Virus record (IMG/VR): IMGVR_UViG_3300001450_011794
Location: 4,740 to 27,358 of that record
Source of the DNA: a virus
Strand: one strand, 5' to 3'
Length of the DNA: 22,619 nt
Position 1 is the first letter of the stretch. Each line of letters begins with the position of its first letter. Made by a program: the position numbers and the translations under genes. Shown here one piece after another: positions 12,502 through 19,649 of the stretch. The notes under the pieces were generated by a model. It did not search any database. It had not been told where the DNA came from and saw only the letters and a program-made list of their open reading frames with translations.

Positions 12502-14652
12502 ATGAGAACCATTCTTAAAGAAGGTAAAGCAAACACCCATTTGACCCATTTAGAAGAACTAGTTCTGACAAGAGGCGAAGAAGGCTATAAAATGGCCAGA
12601 TCGTTCTTGTTGGAAATGATTAAAGTTCTTAGAGGTGATGGAAATACCAAAGTCAGCACTTCGGTTAAATGGGATGGCGCGCCGGCAATCTTCGCAGGCA
12701 TTAATCCAGAAAATGGAAAGTTTTTTGTTGGAACAAAATCTATTTTTAATAAAGTTCCCAAAATAAACTATACTGTAGAAGATGTCGATCGAAATCACGG
12801 GCATGCGCCGGGATTAGTCGATAAATTAAAGAAAGCGCTGTATTATTTACCTTCTTTGGGTATTAACAAAATCCTTCAGGGCGATTTCATGTTCGATGAT
12901 GGAATGATAGAAGTTGTTGATATTGATGGGGAGGCTCATTATAGATTTAAACCAAATACAATTGTTTATGCTGTTCCTGTTGATTCTAAATTGGGACAGC
13001 AAATAAAAAATGCGAAGTTTGGTATTGTCTTTCATACAACATATGATGGCTTACATAGCGGAGCCTCGTTTGGAGCCGATGTAAGTGGACTCAATAGAAG
13101 GCCAGATGTTTGGTTTGATGATGCGTTCTTTAAAAACGATACGGGCTATGTAACATTAACTGACGATGATGAGGAGCGGGTTGTAACGCTTGTTACGCAA
13201 GCCGACGCAGTTAATAGTAAGATAAATTATGAAAATCTTCCTTTAGCGAAAATGAATATCTATCTTAATAGCGAGATTCGCGGGGGTGCATTTGCTGATG
13301 ATGCAGAAGGCTCGTATCAAGGCTTTCTGAATTGGAATCAAAATAGGCTCGACAAAAGAATCAATAAATTAAAAAGCGAAAAAGGCAAGCAACGTGCTAT
13401 GGCTACCGGTCAAGCAGAGTTAGAAGCTATTGAGCGCTCCAAAAACGACATTTTAAATATTTTTAGACTCTCGCGACTGTTATTTGAAGCAAAGAACGTC
13501 TTTATTGAAAAATATAACAATGCGGTGTATGCCACTAAACATTTTGTTGACGATGGCTCTGGCGATCTTAAAGTATCAAACCCAGAAGGCTATGTCGCTG
13601 TTGATTATACAGGCAACGGAGTCAAATTTGTTGATAGATTAGAGTTTAGTCGTGCTAACTTTATGATGGATAAAGGGTTTAAGAAGGCTGGCGTAAAAGA
13701 AAATAACATATTAGAAATATTTTGGAACAATAAGAAATCCACCAAAATGTCTCTTAAAGAATGGCATACATTGCTTCCAAAAACCAGAAAAACGAATAAA
13801 AAGCTTTTCGAAAGCCTTAAATCCGGTAAAATGGTCACCTCTTTGGTGTCTGATAGTAAAATGGTAAAGCTAGCTCTAGCAGAAGCAGTTCAGTGGGCTA
13901 TTGACGAGCAAGAAGAAACTTCCCCTGACATACCCCCTGGTAAAACTATTGCGATCGTTCCAGGGGCATTCAAGCCTCCGCATCTAGGTCACCTTGGTAT
14001 GGTCATGACCTATTCTAGTATGGCTGACGAGGTAGTGGTGCTAATATCTTCTCCAAAAAAACTAAAGTCTCAAAGGACCATTAATGGTAAGTCGGTAACT
14101 GCTCAGAATTCTAAACAAATTTGGGATATGATGATATCGGACGCCGGACTGACAAATGTTTTAGTTCAAATTTCTAATGAGCCATCACCCGTTAGGGCAA
14201 CTTTTCAATATGTTGGCGAAGATGGCCCATTGGATCCAGGAACAACGTTGATTTTAGGAGCTAGCAGAAAAGGTGGCGATCATAAGCGTTGGGCGGGTGC
14301 AGATAAATATATAAAACCCGGAGTTAAGCTTATCGATCCTGCAGTTAGTGCTGTGGTGCCAGAACTTCGCGGTGACGGAGTACCCTTTAGTGCTACCGAC
14401 GCAAGAAATGCTTTATCAAACAATGAGGACGCAGATCTCTTCTTTGGGGATGGCAAAACGCAAATAGCTAGAGACATACTAGGATTGGATGAGATGCAAG
14501 AGATGTCAGCAGTGGCAGGAATGGCAGGAGGGACAGGAGGGGCTGTGACTGGTTATTCTGGCCCTTTGGGGTCTACAAAGGATGATGAAGAAGAAAGAGA
14601 ATTTGTTAATGAAGTCATCTACTATTTATACAAACAAGGAATTTTAAAATGA
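12502..14652 (+). CDS. Two-domain nucleotidyltransferase: ligase-like N-terminus, cytidylyltransferase-like C-terminus (716 aa)
   Basis: The C-terminal domain (about 483-680) has VPGAFKPPHLGHLGM with HLGH at 494-497 and later FSATDARNAL, the (H/T)xGH and SxTxxR-like motifs of the cytidylyltransferase/NMN adenylyltransferase superfamily; this call is firm. The N-terminal 400 residues, conserved in large phages as I recall, contain VKWDGAPA (K56-x-D58-G59), LQGDFMF (126-131), GIVFHTTYDG (174-183), PEGYVAV (361-367) and VKFVDR (374-379). In that order these match motifs I, III, IIIa, IV and V of covalent nucleotidyltransferases (DNA/RNA ligases, capping enzymes), so K56 may form a lysyl-AMP. That is my inference. 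The protein could link nucleotide transfer to RNA/DNA end repair or NAD metabolism. SD AGGA about 9 nt before ATG. The next gene overlaps by 4 nt. Confidence 0.85.
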   Translation: MRTILKEGKANTHLTHLEELVLTRGEEGYKMARSFLLEMIKVLRGDGNTKVSTSVKWDGAPAIFAGINPENGKFFVGTKSIFNKVPKINYTVEDVDRNHGHAPGLVDKLKKALYYLPSLGINKILQGDFMFDDGMIEVVDIDGEAHYRFKPNTIVYAVPVDSKLGQQIKNAKFGIVFHTTYDGLHSGASFGADVSGLNRRPDVWFDDAFFKNDTGYVTLTDDDEERVVTLVTQADAVNSKINYENLPLAKMNIYLNSEIRGGAFADDAEGSYQGFLNWNQNRLDKRINKLKSEKGKQRAMATGQAELEAIERSKNDILNIFRLSRLLFEAKNVFIEKYNNAVYATKHFVDDGSGDLKVSNPEGYVAVDYTGNGVKFVDRLEFSRANFMMDKGFKKAGVKENNILEIFWNNKKSTKMSLKEWHTLLPKTRKTNKKLFESLKSGKMVTSLVSDSKMVKLALAEAVQWAIDEQEETSPDIPPGKTIAIVPGAFKPPHLGHLGMVMTYSSMADEVVVLISSPKKLKSQRTINGKSVTAQNSKQIWDMMISDAGLTNVLVQISNEPSPVRATFQYVGEDGPLDPGTTLILGASRKGGDHKRWAGADKYIKPGVKLIDPAVSAVVPELRGDGVPFSATDARNALSNNEDADLFFGDGKTQIARDILGLDEMQEMSAVAGMAGGTGGAVTGYSGPLGSTKDDEEEREFVNEVIYYLYKQGILK

Positions 14653-15410
14653 GTAATGAAACAATGCTTAGAGAAAGTATACGATCAGTTGTAAAGTTTG
14701 TCAAGGAAAAAAGACTGAAAGAGGAAAAAGACCTTAGAAAGATCATTCGCAAGATGCTTGATTATGAACTTAGTAGCTTAAACGAAACACAAGTAGCCGA
14801 TACAGATCCAACCCCGAATAAATCAACTGGGATTAATGTTTTAGAAGATCTTTTGAAAAAAATAATTCCTATTCTAGAGACAGATTATAAAATCCTAACA
14901 ACGAACGTTGAACAAAGAAATTCTTTTCGCTCTCACGTTATTCAGGCAATTGTACAAACTTTAAAGCCTGTGGAAGTGAACAACGACGCGGATCTAGATC
15001 CTGGTGATGATCTGAATGAAGACATCGAAATAGAGCTTTCAGACGATCAAAACGATGATGATAAATTTATTGACATTCGCACAGATGCTGAAAAAGAAGC
15101 CGATGTAGAACCAGAGGATCCTCGTCAAGATTTTGGTATTGAGGGTCAGGATCAAACTGGAAGAAATATGGCTTATAGTTCTTTTAAGAAAATTGAAACA
15201 AATATTATTGATTCATTTGAATTGCTTTCGAATGATGAAGATAAAGAATTATTTCACGATTATCTAATAGCAAATGTAAAGCTTTATTTTGATAAATTTG
15301 AAACAGAACTATCAGATAAGGTAGCAGAGCCAACAAATCAAGCCTATACTGCAGCTTCAGAAGAAAACAGTGAAGATCCAACAGAAGATGAAATTGACTT
15401 GGGTTTATAA
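14649..15410 (+). CDS. Acidic protein with possible protease-cut N-terminus, candidate virion protein (253 aa)
   Basis: The first 46 residues are amphipathic and basic-acidic (LRKIIRKMLDYELSSLNE ends at 46 and is followed by Thr), like a targeting helix ending in an L-N-E site. The rest is strongly acidic: DLDPGDDLNEDIEIELSDDQ and a tail rich in Glu, Asp and Thr. Between them, FKKIETNIIDSFELLSNDEDKELFHDYLI suggests a helical bundle. No enzyme motif is seen. I recall similar proteins in marine myoviruses beside the two-domain nucleotidyltransferase. The composition fits a prohead core or scaffold protein, but this is inference. AAGGA lies 7 nt before ATG; the start overlaps the previous stop (ATGA). 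It is the last gene before a strong promoter. Confidence 0.7.
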   Translation: MSNETMLRESIRSVVKFVKEKRLKEEKDLRKIIRKMLDYELSSLNETQVADTDPTPNKSTGINVLEDLLKKIIPILETDYKILTTNVEQRNSFRSHVIQAIVQTLKPVEVNNDADLDPGDDLNEDIEIELSDDQNDDDKFIDIRTDAEKEADVEPEDPRQDFGIEGQDQTGRNMAYSSFKKIETNIIDSFELLSNDEDKELFHDYLIANVKLYFDKFETELSDKVAEPTNQAYTAASEENSEDPTEDEIDLGL

Positions 15411-15417
15411 AAAAGAC

Positions 15418-15446
15418 TTGACAAGCAATTAAAACATTGTTATAAT
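15418..15446 (+). promoter_or_regulatory. Consensus sigma70 promoter (TTGACA-N17-TATAAT)
   Basis: TTGACA at 15418-15423 and TATAAT at 15441-15446 are separated by exactly 17 nt, a perfect match to the bacterial housekeeping promoter. The expected start, near 15453, lies only about 10 nt before ATG 15463, which leaves an almost leaderless mRNA with no Shine-Dalgarno. Two further promoters (19326, 20279) have the same -35 box and spacing. Confidence 0.9.
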
Positions 15447-15462
15447 ATGATTGTAAAAACAA

Positions 15463-15777
15463 ATGAAAGAAATAAAAACTAACAATATTAATAGTCTAAC
15501 ACAAAAAGGCTTATTAAACAATGAATTATTGGTTTTAATATCAAATTTAACTTTAGAAGATTTAATAGCTATCAAAATTGAGCTAGCTTCTTTACATTTA
15601 AAAAATAGACTTTATGGTCTTGACATTTGGAAGAAAATGAATTATATTACTAAAGAAGCATTATTGAGAGTTGCTATATCCTGCACTAAATCAAATTCTG
15701 AAGCATCAAGGTTTTTAGGAATTTCCTTAGATAGTTATAGAAAGAACCTTCAGAAATTTAATATGTATAAGGAATAA
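15463..15777 (+). CDS. Fis-like helix-turn-helix DNA-binding protein (104 aa)
   Basis: Residues 20-60 are helical (LVLISNLTLEDLIAIKIELAS), and residues 66-101 read ALLRVAISCTKSNSEASRFLGISLDSYRKNLQKFN: the S-x-x-E-A-x-x-x-L-G-I-S spacing is the Fis-type helix-turn-helix, also found in the C-terminal domain of NtrC regulators. The protein lacks the AAA+ and receiver domains, so it probably binds DNA or holds RNA polymerase as a small dimer; I recall short proteins of this type in cyanophages. It is the first gene behind a perfect sigma70 promoter and has no SD. That suggests an early gene transcribed by the host polymerase, perhaps a switch to later expression. Function inferred. Confidence 0.8.
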   Translation: MKEIKTNNINSLTQKGLLNNELLVLISNLTLEDLIAIKIELASLHLKNRLYGLDIWKKMNYITKEALLRVAISCTKSNSEASRFLGISLDSYRKNLQKFNMYKE

Positions 15778-15782
15778 AACTA

Positions 15783-16481
15783 ATGAAATTTATAAATGAG
15801 TGGAGACAGTTTTTAAAAGAAGAAAACTTTATAAAAGACTTTCCTCTAGAGATTGATGAGGAGGGGAATGTTATTTTATATCACGTTTCTTCAACAGCAA
15901 ATATTACTGAATTCAGACCAGCAATTGCTGCAGCCAATGCCCAAAATTATACAACAAGAGATTATGTGACTTGGGATAGGCCAAGAGTTTTCTTTTTTAC
16001 AAAAAGAGGACAGCAGGATACCGGAATAGGTGAAATACCGGGTAAAAGCTTTTATAAAATAAAAGTTGCACCAGATAAACTTTATCCTGTGGCGCAAGAC
16101 CCTGCGCAACTTTCTTCTAGACAGCAGGTTCAAGAATATATGGCAGAACACATTCCTGCTTTCAATGAGAAATATGAGAAAGCTCAGAAATGTGATTCAG
16201 TAAATGATGAATATAATGAATGGCACATATGTTCAAAAGCGGAAGACTCTAATGGCATGGCTTGGTATCAGGATAGGTTTGCCGGCAAAAGGTTTTTAAT
16301 CGATGACCCCAAGTTTCATTCAGACAAGCCAAACGTTTATGAATTGGTAGCCAGATTAGCAGAAGAAAGATATGGGACAATTGGATTTATATACCCACAG
16401 GAAAGCGGGGATCCAGATACAATGATAGCTGTAATATGGCGTCCCATTGAAACTTCACAGTTAGAAGACAATTTTTATTAG
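15783..16481 (+). CDS. Tag-like N-terminus with possible ADP-ribosyltransferase-type domain (232 aa)
   Basis: The first 13 residues, MKFINEWRQFLKE, are a diverged form of the tag (E-W-R then F-L-K-E), still ending in an L-x-E site. The next part, VILYHVSSTANITEFRPA, followed by RPRVFFFTKR and SFYKIKVAPDKLYPV, resembles the opening of ADP-ribosyltransferase-like toxins (Y-H in the first strand, then hydrophobic strands), but I cannot fix a catalytic Glu with certainty. T4 Alt is the model for an injected ADP-ribosyltransferase. It could equally be a small-molecule-binding or unknown fold. It sits 5 nt after the HTH gene and 9 nt before the next, which suggests one operon from the 15418 promoter. 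Confidence is high for coding and low for function. Confidence 0.75.
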   Translation: MKFINEWRQFLKEENFIKDFPLEIDEEGNVILYHVSSTANITEFRPAIAAANAQNYTTRDYVTWDRPRVFFFTKRGQQDTGIGEIPGKSFYKIKVAPDKLYPVAQDPAQLSSRQQVQEYMAEHIPAFNEKYEKAQKCDSVNDEYNEWHICSKAEDSNGMAWYQDRFAGKRFLIDDPKFHSDKPNVYELVARLAEERYGTIGFIYPQESGDPDTMIAVIWRPIETSQLEDNFY

Positions 16482-16490
16482 GAGAAAAAA

Positions 16491-16841
16491 ATGAAAAGTA
16501 AGTTTTATGGAGCACCAATCACTAATATTTGGGGGAATACAATTCGTTATGGTATTGTTCGCGACTCAAAGGAGAGGGATGGTTGGCTTTATTTAGAGTG
16601 CGATTGGATTGATGATGAGCTTTATGAACACGATGTAGAAAGGGTTTGTAATCTAAGAGGCATTGAAAAAGATGAAAGTTTAGAATGGCTTAGAATCGAT
16701 AAAATAAATATTATTGACATCAAAGAGCATGTAACAAAGCTTTCAAAACTATCTTATGCAGTTAAGGAAGTAGATGGTAGCGCTGATTATAATTATTATT
16801 TAACCGAAAGTTCCCACGATCCTTATACTATATTAACTTAA
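16491..16841 (+). CDS. Small phage protein abutting tmRNA (116 aa)
   Basis: A good AGGAG precedes ATG 16491. The protein starts with a GAPITNIWGNTIRYGIVRDSKERDGWLYLECDWIDDE stretch, in which G-N-x-I-x-Y-G-I-V and a Trp-rich strand again look like an SH3-like small beta protein. The second half (EHVTKLSKLSYAVKEV) is helical. I know of no function. Its stop codon TAA (16839-16841) ends on the base directly before the first G of the tmRNA, so mRNA and tmRNA precursor are probably made from the same transcript and cut apart by host RNases. Confidence 0.65.
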   Translation: MKSKFYGAPITNIWGNTIRYGIVRDSKERDGWLYLECDWIDDELYEHDVERVCNLRGIEKDESLEWLRIDKINIIDIKEHVTKLSKLSYAVKEVDGSADYNYYLTESSHDPYTILT

Positions 16842-17177
16842 GGGGGTAATCTAGGCTTCGACAGGGTAAAAGATTAAAAGAGTGCAAGCAGGTTAGATAC
16901 GACCTTAACAGTTCAAAAAACATAGTTGCAAATAACAACACACACTTCGAAGCAGTCGCGTTAGCGGCCTAATCGGGAGGCTGATTAGAGCCTTCTGTCC
17001 AATCTAATCAACACAACAGATAAGTTGTAAAAATCAAAAAAGCTCAATGCAATAGGCCGGTAAGCGTTGTTTTAAAGCCGGCTATCTTTGTTAGTTTGTT
17101 ATAGTAAACTAAATAAGCTTGTGAATGACTTAATATTGGCATTATTCTGGACGGGGGTTCGACTCCCCCTACCTCCA
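16842..17177 (+). ncRNA. ssrA: tmRNA (ssrA), one-piece
   Basis: The ends fold as a tRNA-like domain. Acceptor strand GGGGGTA (16842-16848) pairs with TACCTCC (17170-17176), giving seven pairs with G-U at position 3, the alanine identity pair G3-U70. The T arm is GGGGG (17153-17157), loop TTCGACT and CCCCC (17165-17169), followed by the discriminator A at 17177. CCA is not encoded. The tag reading frame starts at GCA 16928 and stops at TAA 16970-16972: ANNNTHFEAVALAA, ending in the ALAA that ClpXP recognises. The GGCTTCGAC motif near the 5' end matches other tmRNAs. It would rescue stalled ribosomes and tag their products, with SmpB from the host. Length of about 336 nt is normal. The one-piece form means it is not the permuted kind. 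No promoter is visible directly upstream. Confidence 0.96.
16928..16972 (+). other. tmRNA tag reading frame (ANNNTHFEAVALAA)
   Basis: Fourteen sense codons and TAA inside the tmRNA, with GCA (Ala) as the resume codon preceded by TAGTT. The peptide ends in ALAA as in most tmRNA tags. Comparison with host tmRNA tags is the best clue in this window to the host. Confidence 0.9.
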
Positions 17178-17186
17178 CTTTAAATT

Positions 17187-17459
17187 ATGGAAACACTTTT
17201 TTTGACACCTTTTTCGTTTTTTTGTTGGCTTTGGATAATAAGCTTTACTATTATATATTTAAGTCGTGAGACGCTATATAACTATATGGTAGAGGTCTTA
17301 GAAGCGGCAAAAGAGAGACTTAGGGTTCCATCCCCTCACGAAATTTCAGAACACAATTTTAATTTTAACCATCCAGCCACTAACGTTGAGGAAGAAGACC
17401 CATTAACCTATTCACATTTAGGGAAAAAAATTTCAGTATTATCAGATACAGAACAATGA
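17187..17459 (+). CDS. Small membrane protein of unknown function (90 aa)
   Basis: The N-terminus is one long hydrophobic segment (about residues 3-25, FLTPFSFFCWLWIISFTIIYL), which should act as a signal anchor or single transmembrane helix. After it comes a soluble, acidic part of about 65 residues without a motif. It begins 9 nt after the tmRNA end. There is no clear SD; the ATG follows a stretch of AT. The stop overlaps the HNH start by 4 nt (ATGA). Function unknown; it could be a short-lived membrane factor or a minor lysis gene. Confidence 0.6.
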   Translation: METLFLTPFSFFCWLWIISFTIIYLSRETLYNYMVEVLEAAKERLRVPSPHEISEHNFNFNHPATNVEEEDPLTYSHLGKKISVLSDTEQ

Positions 17460-17977
17460 AAAAAATAAAAATATATCCAAAAGCCTTAAAGCTAGATTCA
17501 TCTTACAGACCACTAGGATTAATCGACTCTTTAGAGGCTTTAGTTTTATGTATTTGCGGCAAAGCGGTAGCAGTCGAACAATATTGCAAAACAATAAGTT
17601 CGGTTTCACAAGTTTTTAAATTACCAGCCGTTATTGTTTTGAAAAGATTCGTTAAACACAGATTTACTGAACTTGCTCCAAGAAAAAGAAATATATTTTG
17701 GAGAGATGCGAACGTTTGTCAATACTGCACTAAGGCATTTCACATTAAAGATTTGACAGTTGATCATGTGATCCCTAAAAGCCGAGGTGGAAAAAATACT
17801 TGGCAAAACTTGGCAACCAGTTGTATGAAATGTAATCAAAAGAAAGGGGCAAGAACCCCAGAAGAGGCCAACATGAGGCTTTTGAATAAGCCACATAAGC
17901 CATCCAGTTTTCTTTTGAAGAACGTCGGTAAGGGCCAAATTAGTGATTTGTGGTCTAATTATCTATGGCACGTTTAA
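17456..17977 (+). CDS. HNH endonuclease (173 aa)
   Basis: The protein has the full layout of a widespread bacterial HNH family: an N-terminal part reading KLDSSYRPLGLIDSLEALVL and GKAVAVEQ, then the Zn-binding CQYC, the HNH core LTVDHVIPKSRGG with WQNL, and SCMKCNQKKG, which supplies the second Cys pair, followed by a PEEANMRLL helix. All core residues are present (D-H in VDHV, N in WQNL, N in CNQKK), so it is probably active. It cuts DNA; in phages such enzymes act in packaging, recombination or homing. Position next to a tmRNA would suit a homing enzyme, but no intron is visible. Overlaps the previous gene by 4 nt. Confidence 0.9.
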   Translation: MKKIKIYPKALKLDSSYRPLGLIDSLEALVLCICGKAVAVEQYCKTISSVSQVFKLPAVIVLKRFVKHRFTELAPRKRNIFWRDANVCQYCTKAFHIKDLTVDHVIPKSRGGKNTWQNLATSCMKCNQKKGARTPEEANMRLLNKPHKPSSFLLKNVGKGQISDLWSNYLWHV

Positions 17978-17989
17978 GGAGTCAATTAA

Positions 17990-19318
17990 ATGGCAGTTAA
18001 GAAAAACTACTTGTTAGATACCAGTGTATGTCTGACAGATTCAGAATCAATATTTAAATTTGATAATCATGATATCTTTTTACCGTTGAAAGTATTGGAA
18101 GAGATTGATAAACACAAAAAAAGACAAGATTCCGTTGGCATTAATGCTAGAAAAATAATTCGTTCGCTAGATGAACTTCGAACAAAAGGGAATTTGCAAA
18201 AAGGTGTTCGTTTGGGAAAAGGAAAGGGCGTTTTAAAGGTAATGACCTATGAAGCTGCCCAAGGAACAAAGTTTCCGCCTGATTTGAATAAAAATATTCC
18301 AGATCATATAATCATTGCTACAGGGATGGCTGTTACAAAATCTTCCCCAAAGAGAAAGACCATTATCGTTAGCAATGATATCAATATGAGAGTAATTTGC
18401 GATTCTTTAGGTTTGATGGCGCAGGACTATACTTCAGAAGAAGTGGTTAATAATACAGATGAGCTTTATGATGGATTTAGTGATGTTTTGGCAGATGACG
18501 AAATTATTGATAGATTTTATTCGGATGAAAAAATATTTTTAGATGAGGTTGATACAGAAGAAAAACTGTCCTCAAATCAATACTTAATGCTATCATCCAT
18601 TGCCAACCCAAAGAAAACCTGTTTAGCGCGCTTTGAAGACTATCAGAGTCCCTTGAAAAAAATAGTCTATACCAGCATACCCGATTGGAATATAAAGCCA
18701 AGGAACAAGGAACAGAGCTTCGCTATCGATATGCTTTTAGATCCATCAATCAGGTTGGTTTCATTAATTGGCCGAGCAGGGTCTGGAAAAACGCTTTGTG
18801 CAATTGCTGCAGGGTTGCAACAAACAATTGGAAAAGATAATTTATATTCGCGTTTGATTGTTTCTCGACCGGTTCAACCGATGGGTAAAGATATTGGCTT
18901 CTTGCCCGGTACAATGCAAGAAAAAATGCTACCATGGTTAATGCCCATTCAAGATAATCTTAAATTTTTGATGGGAGATAAGACCAGTCTAGAAATGTAT
19001 ATAGAAAAGGGTAAGATAGAAATAGAGGCTTTGACTTACATTCGTGGTCGATCAATTTCTGACGCTTTTATTATTATTGATGAGGCTCAAAACCTCACTA
19101 GACACGAAATAAAAACAATTATTACTAGAATTGGAGAAAACACAAAAATTGTCCTAACAGGTGATATTGAACAAATTGATAATATTTATGTTAATGAAAC
19201 CTCAAATGGTTTAGCCCACGCAGTTGAAAGCTTTAAAGATTATAAAATAGCAGGACATATAACTTTCAGAAAAGGTGAAAGGTCAGAGTTGGCAACGTTA
19301 GCATCGAAAGTTTTATGA
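17990..19318 (+). CDS. PIN domain-PhoH ATPase fusion (PhoH-like, 442 aa)
   Basis: Residues 1-150 are a PIN nuclease domain with D10 in LLDTSV, E37/E38, D105 in DHIIIAT and D130 in VSNDINM; these acidic residues form the metal site, so RNA cleavage is likely. Residues 235-440 are a PhoH ATPase: Walker A GRAGSGKT at 261-268, the RPVQPMGKDIGFLPG block, FIIIDEAQN as Walker B and a TGDIEQID loop. In bacteria the PIN-PhoH proteins act as RNA helicase plus ribonuclease; phage PhoH genes are common but often lack the PIN domain. Start ATG 17990 has AAGGAG 8 nt upstream. It lies directly downstream of the HNH gene and ends 7 nt before a promoter. Firm family call; exact role in infection unknown. Confidence 0.93.
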   Translation: MAVKKNYLLDTSVCLTDSESIFKFDNHDIFLPLKVLEEIDKHKKRQDSVGINARKIIRSLDELRTKGNLQKGVRLGKGKGVLKVMTYEAAQGTKFPPDLNKNIPDHIIIATGMAVTKSSPKRKTIIVSNDINMRVICDSLGLMAQDYTSEEVVNNTDELYDGFSDVLADDEIIDRFYSDEKIFLDEVDTEEKLSSNQYLMLSSIANPKKTCLARFEDYQSPLKKIVYTSIPDWNIKPRNKEQSFAIDMLLDPSIRLVSLIGRAGSGKTLCAIAAGLQQTIGKDNLYSRLIVSRPVQPMGKDIGFLPGTMQEKMLPWLMPIQDNLKFLMGDKTSLEMYIEKGKIEIEALTYIRGRSISDAFIIIDEAQNLTRHEIKTIITRIGENTKIVLTGDIEQIDNIYVNETSNGLAHAVESFKDYKIAGHITFRKGERSELATLASKVL

Positions 19319-19325
19319 TAGAAGC

Positions 19326-19354
19326 TTGACAAATATTGTATAATATGTTATATT
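19326..19354 (+). promoter_or_regulatory. sigma70-type promoter (TTGACA-N17-TATATT)
   Basis: TTGACA at 19326-19331, 17-nt spacer, TATATT at 19349-19354. An alternative TATAAT at 19339-19344 is too close to the -35 to act with it. A strong Shine-Dalgarno (AAGGAGG, 19362-19368) lies before ATG 19373, only a short leader away. Confidence 0.8.
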
Positions 19355-19372
19355 TGTTTCTAAGGAGGAGAT

Positions 19373-19642
19373 ATGGAAGTTCAAGATGAACAAATAAAGA
19401 CAGAAAACGAAATACACACTAATCCAATGCTAGCAATGGTAGTTGAAAAAGATACAGAATTAAAAGCTTATCTTGTAGAGTATGTTGGGAAAAAGCTTGA
19501 CTGCGAAAATGTAACTGTAAATATGATTGCCGAAGTATTGGCGACTGATTTTGCTGAGTTCACTTTGGCTTTTGCCGAAGAGAATTTCTTGAGAGGATAT
19601 CAACTGGGGTTAAACGATGCTGAGTTTCTTGAAGGAAAGTAA
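19373..19642 (+). CDS. Conserved small phage protein of unknown function (89 aa)
   Basis: The protein is acidic and fully helical, with VTVNMIAEVLATDFAEFTLAFAEENFLRGY as its core; I recall a close version of this core in several T4-like marine phages, where no function has been assigned. It begins behind a promoter and a near-perfect ribosome binding site, so it should be made early and in quantity. Its C-terminus (FLEGK) runs to 19642, and the protease gene begins 7 nt later. The lack of any signal peptide, Cys or catalytic motif suggests a binding or regulatory protein. Confidence 0.75.
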   Translation: MEVQDEQIKTENEIHTNPMLAMVVEKDTELKAYLVEYVGKKLDCENVTVNMIAEVLATDFAEFTLAFAEENFLRGYQLGLNDAEFLEGK

Positions 19643-19649
19643 TCAAAAA

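Noticed and set aside
17177-17240. Terminator after the tmRNA (T-rich stretch)
   Set aside because: T runs are present but no stable hairpin precedes them.
17456-17977. Intron interrupting a gene around the HNH endonuclease
   Set aside because: Neighbouring genes are complete and no split reading frame is seen.
19339-19344. TATAAT as -10 box of the promoter at 19326
   Set aside because: It is only 7 nt from TTGACA; TATATT at 19349 has the proper 17-nt spacing.
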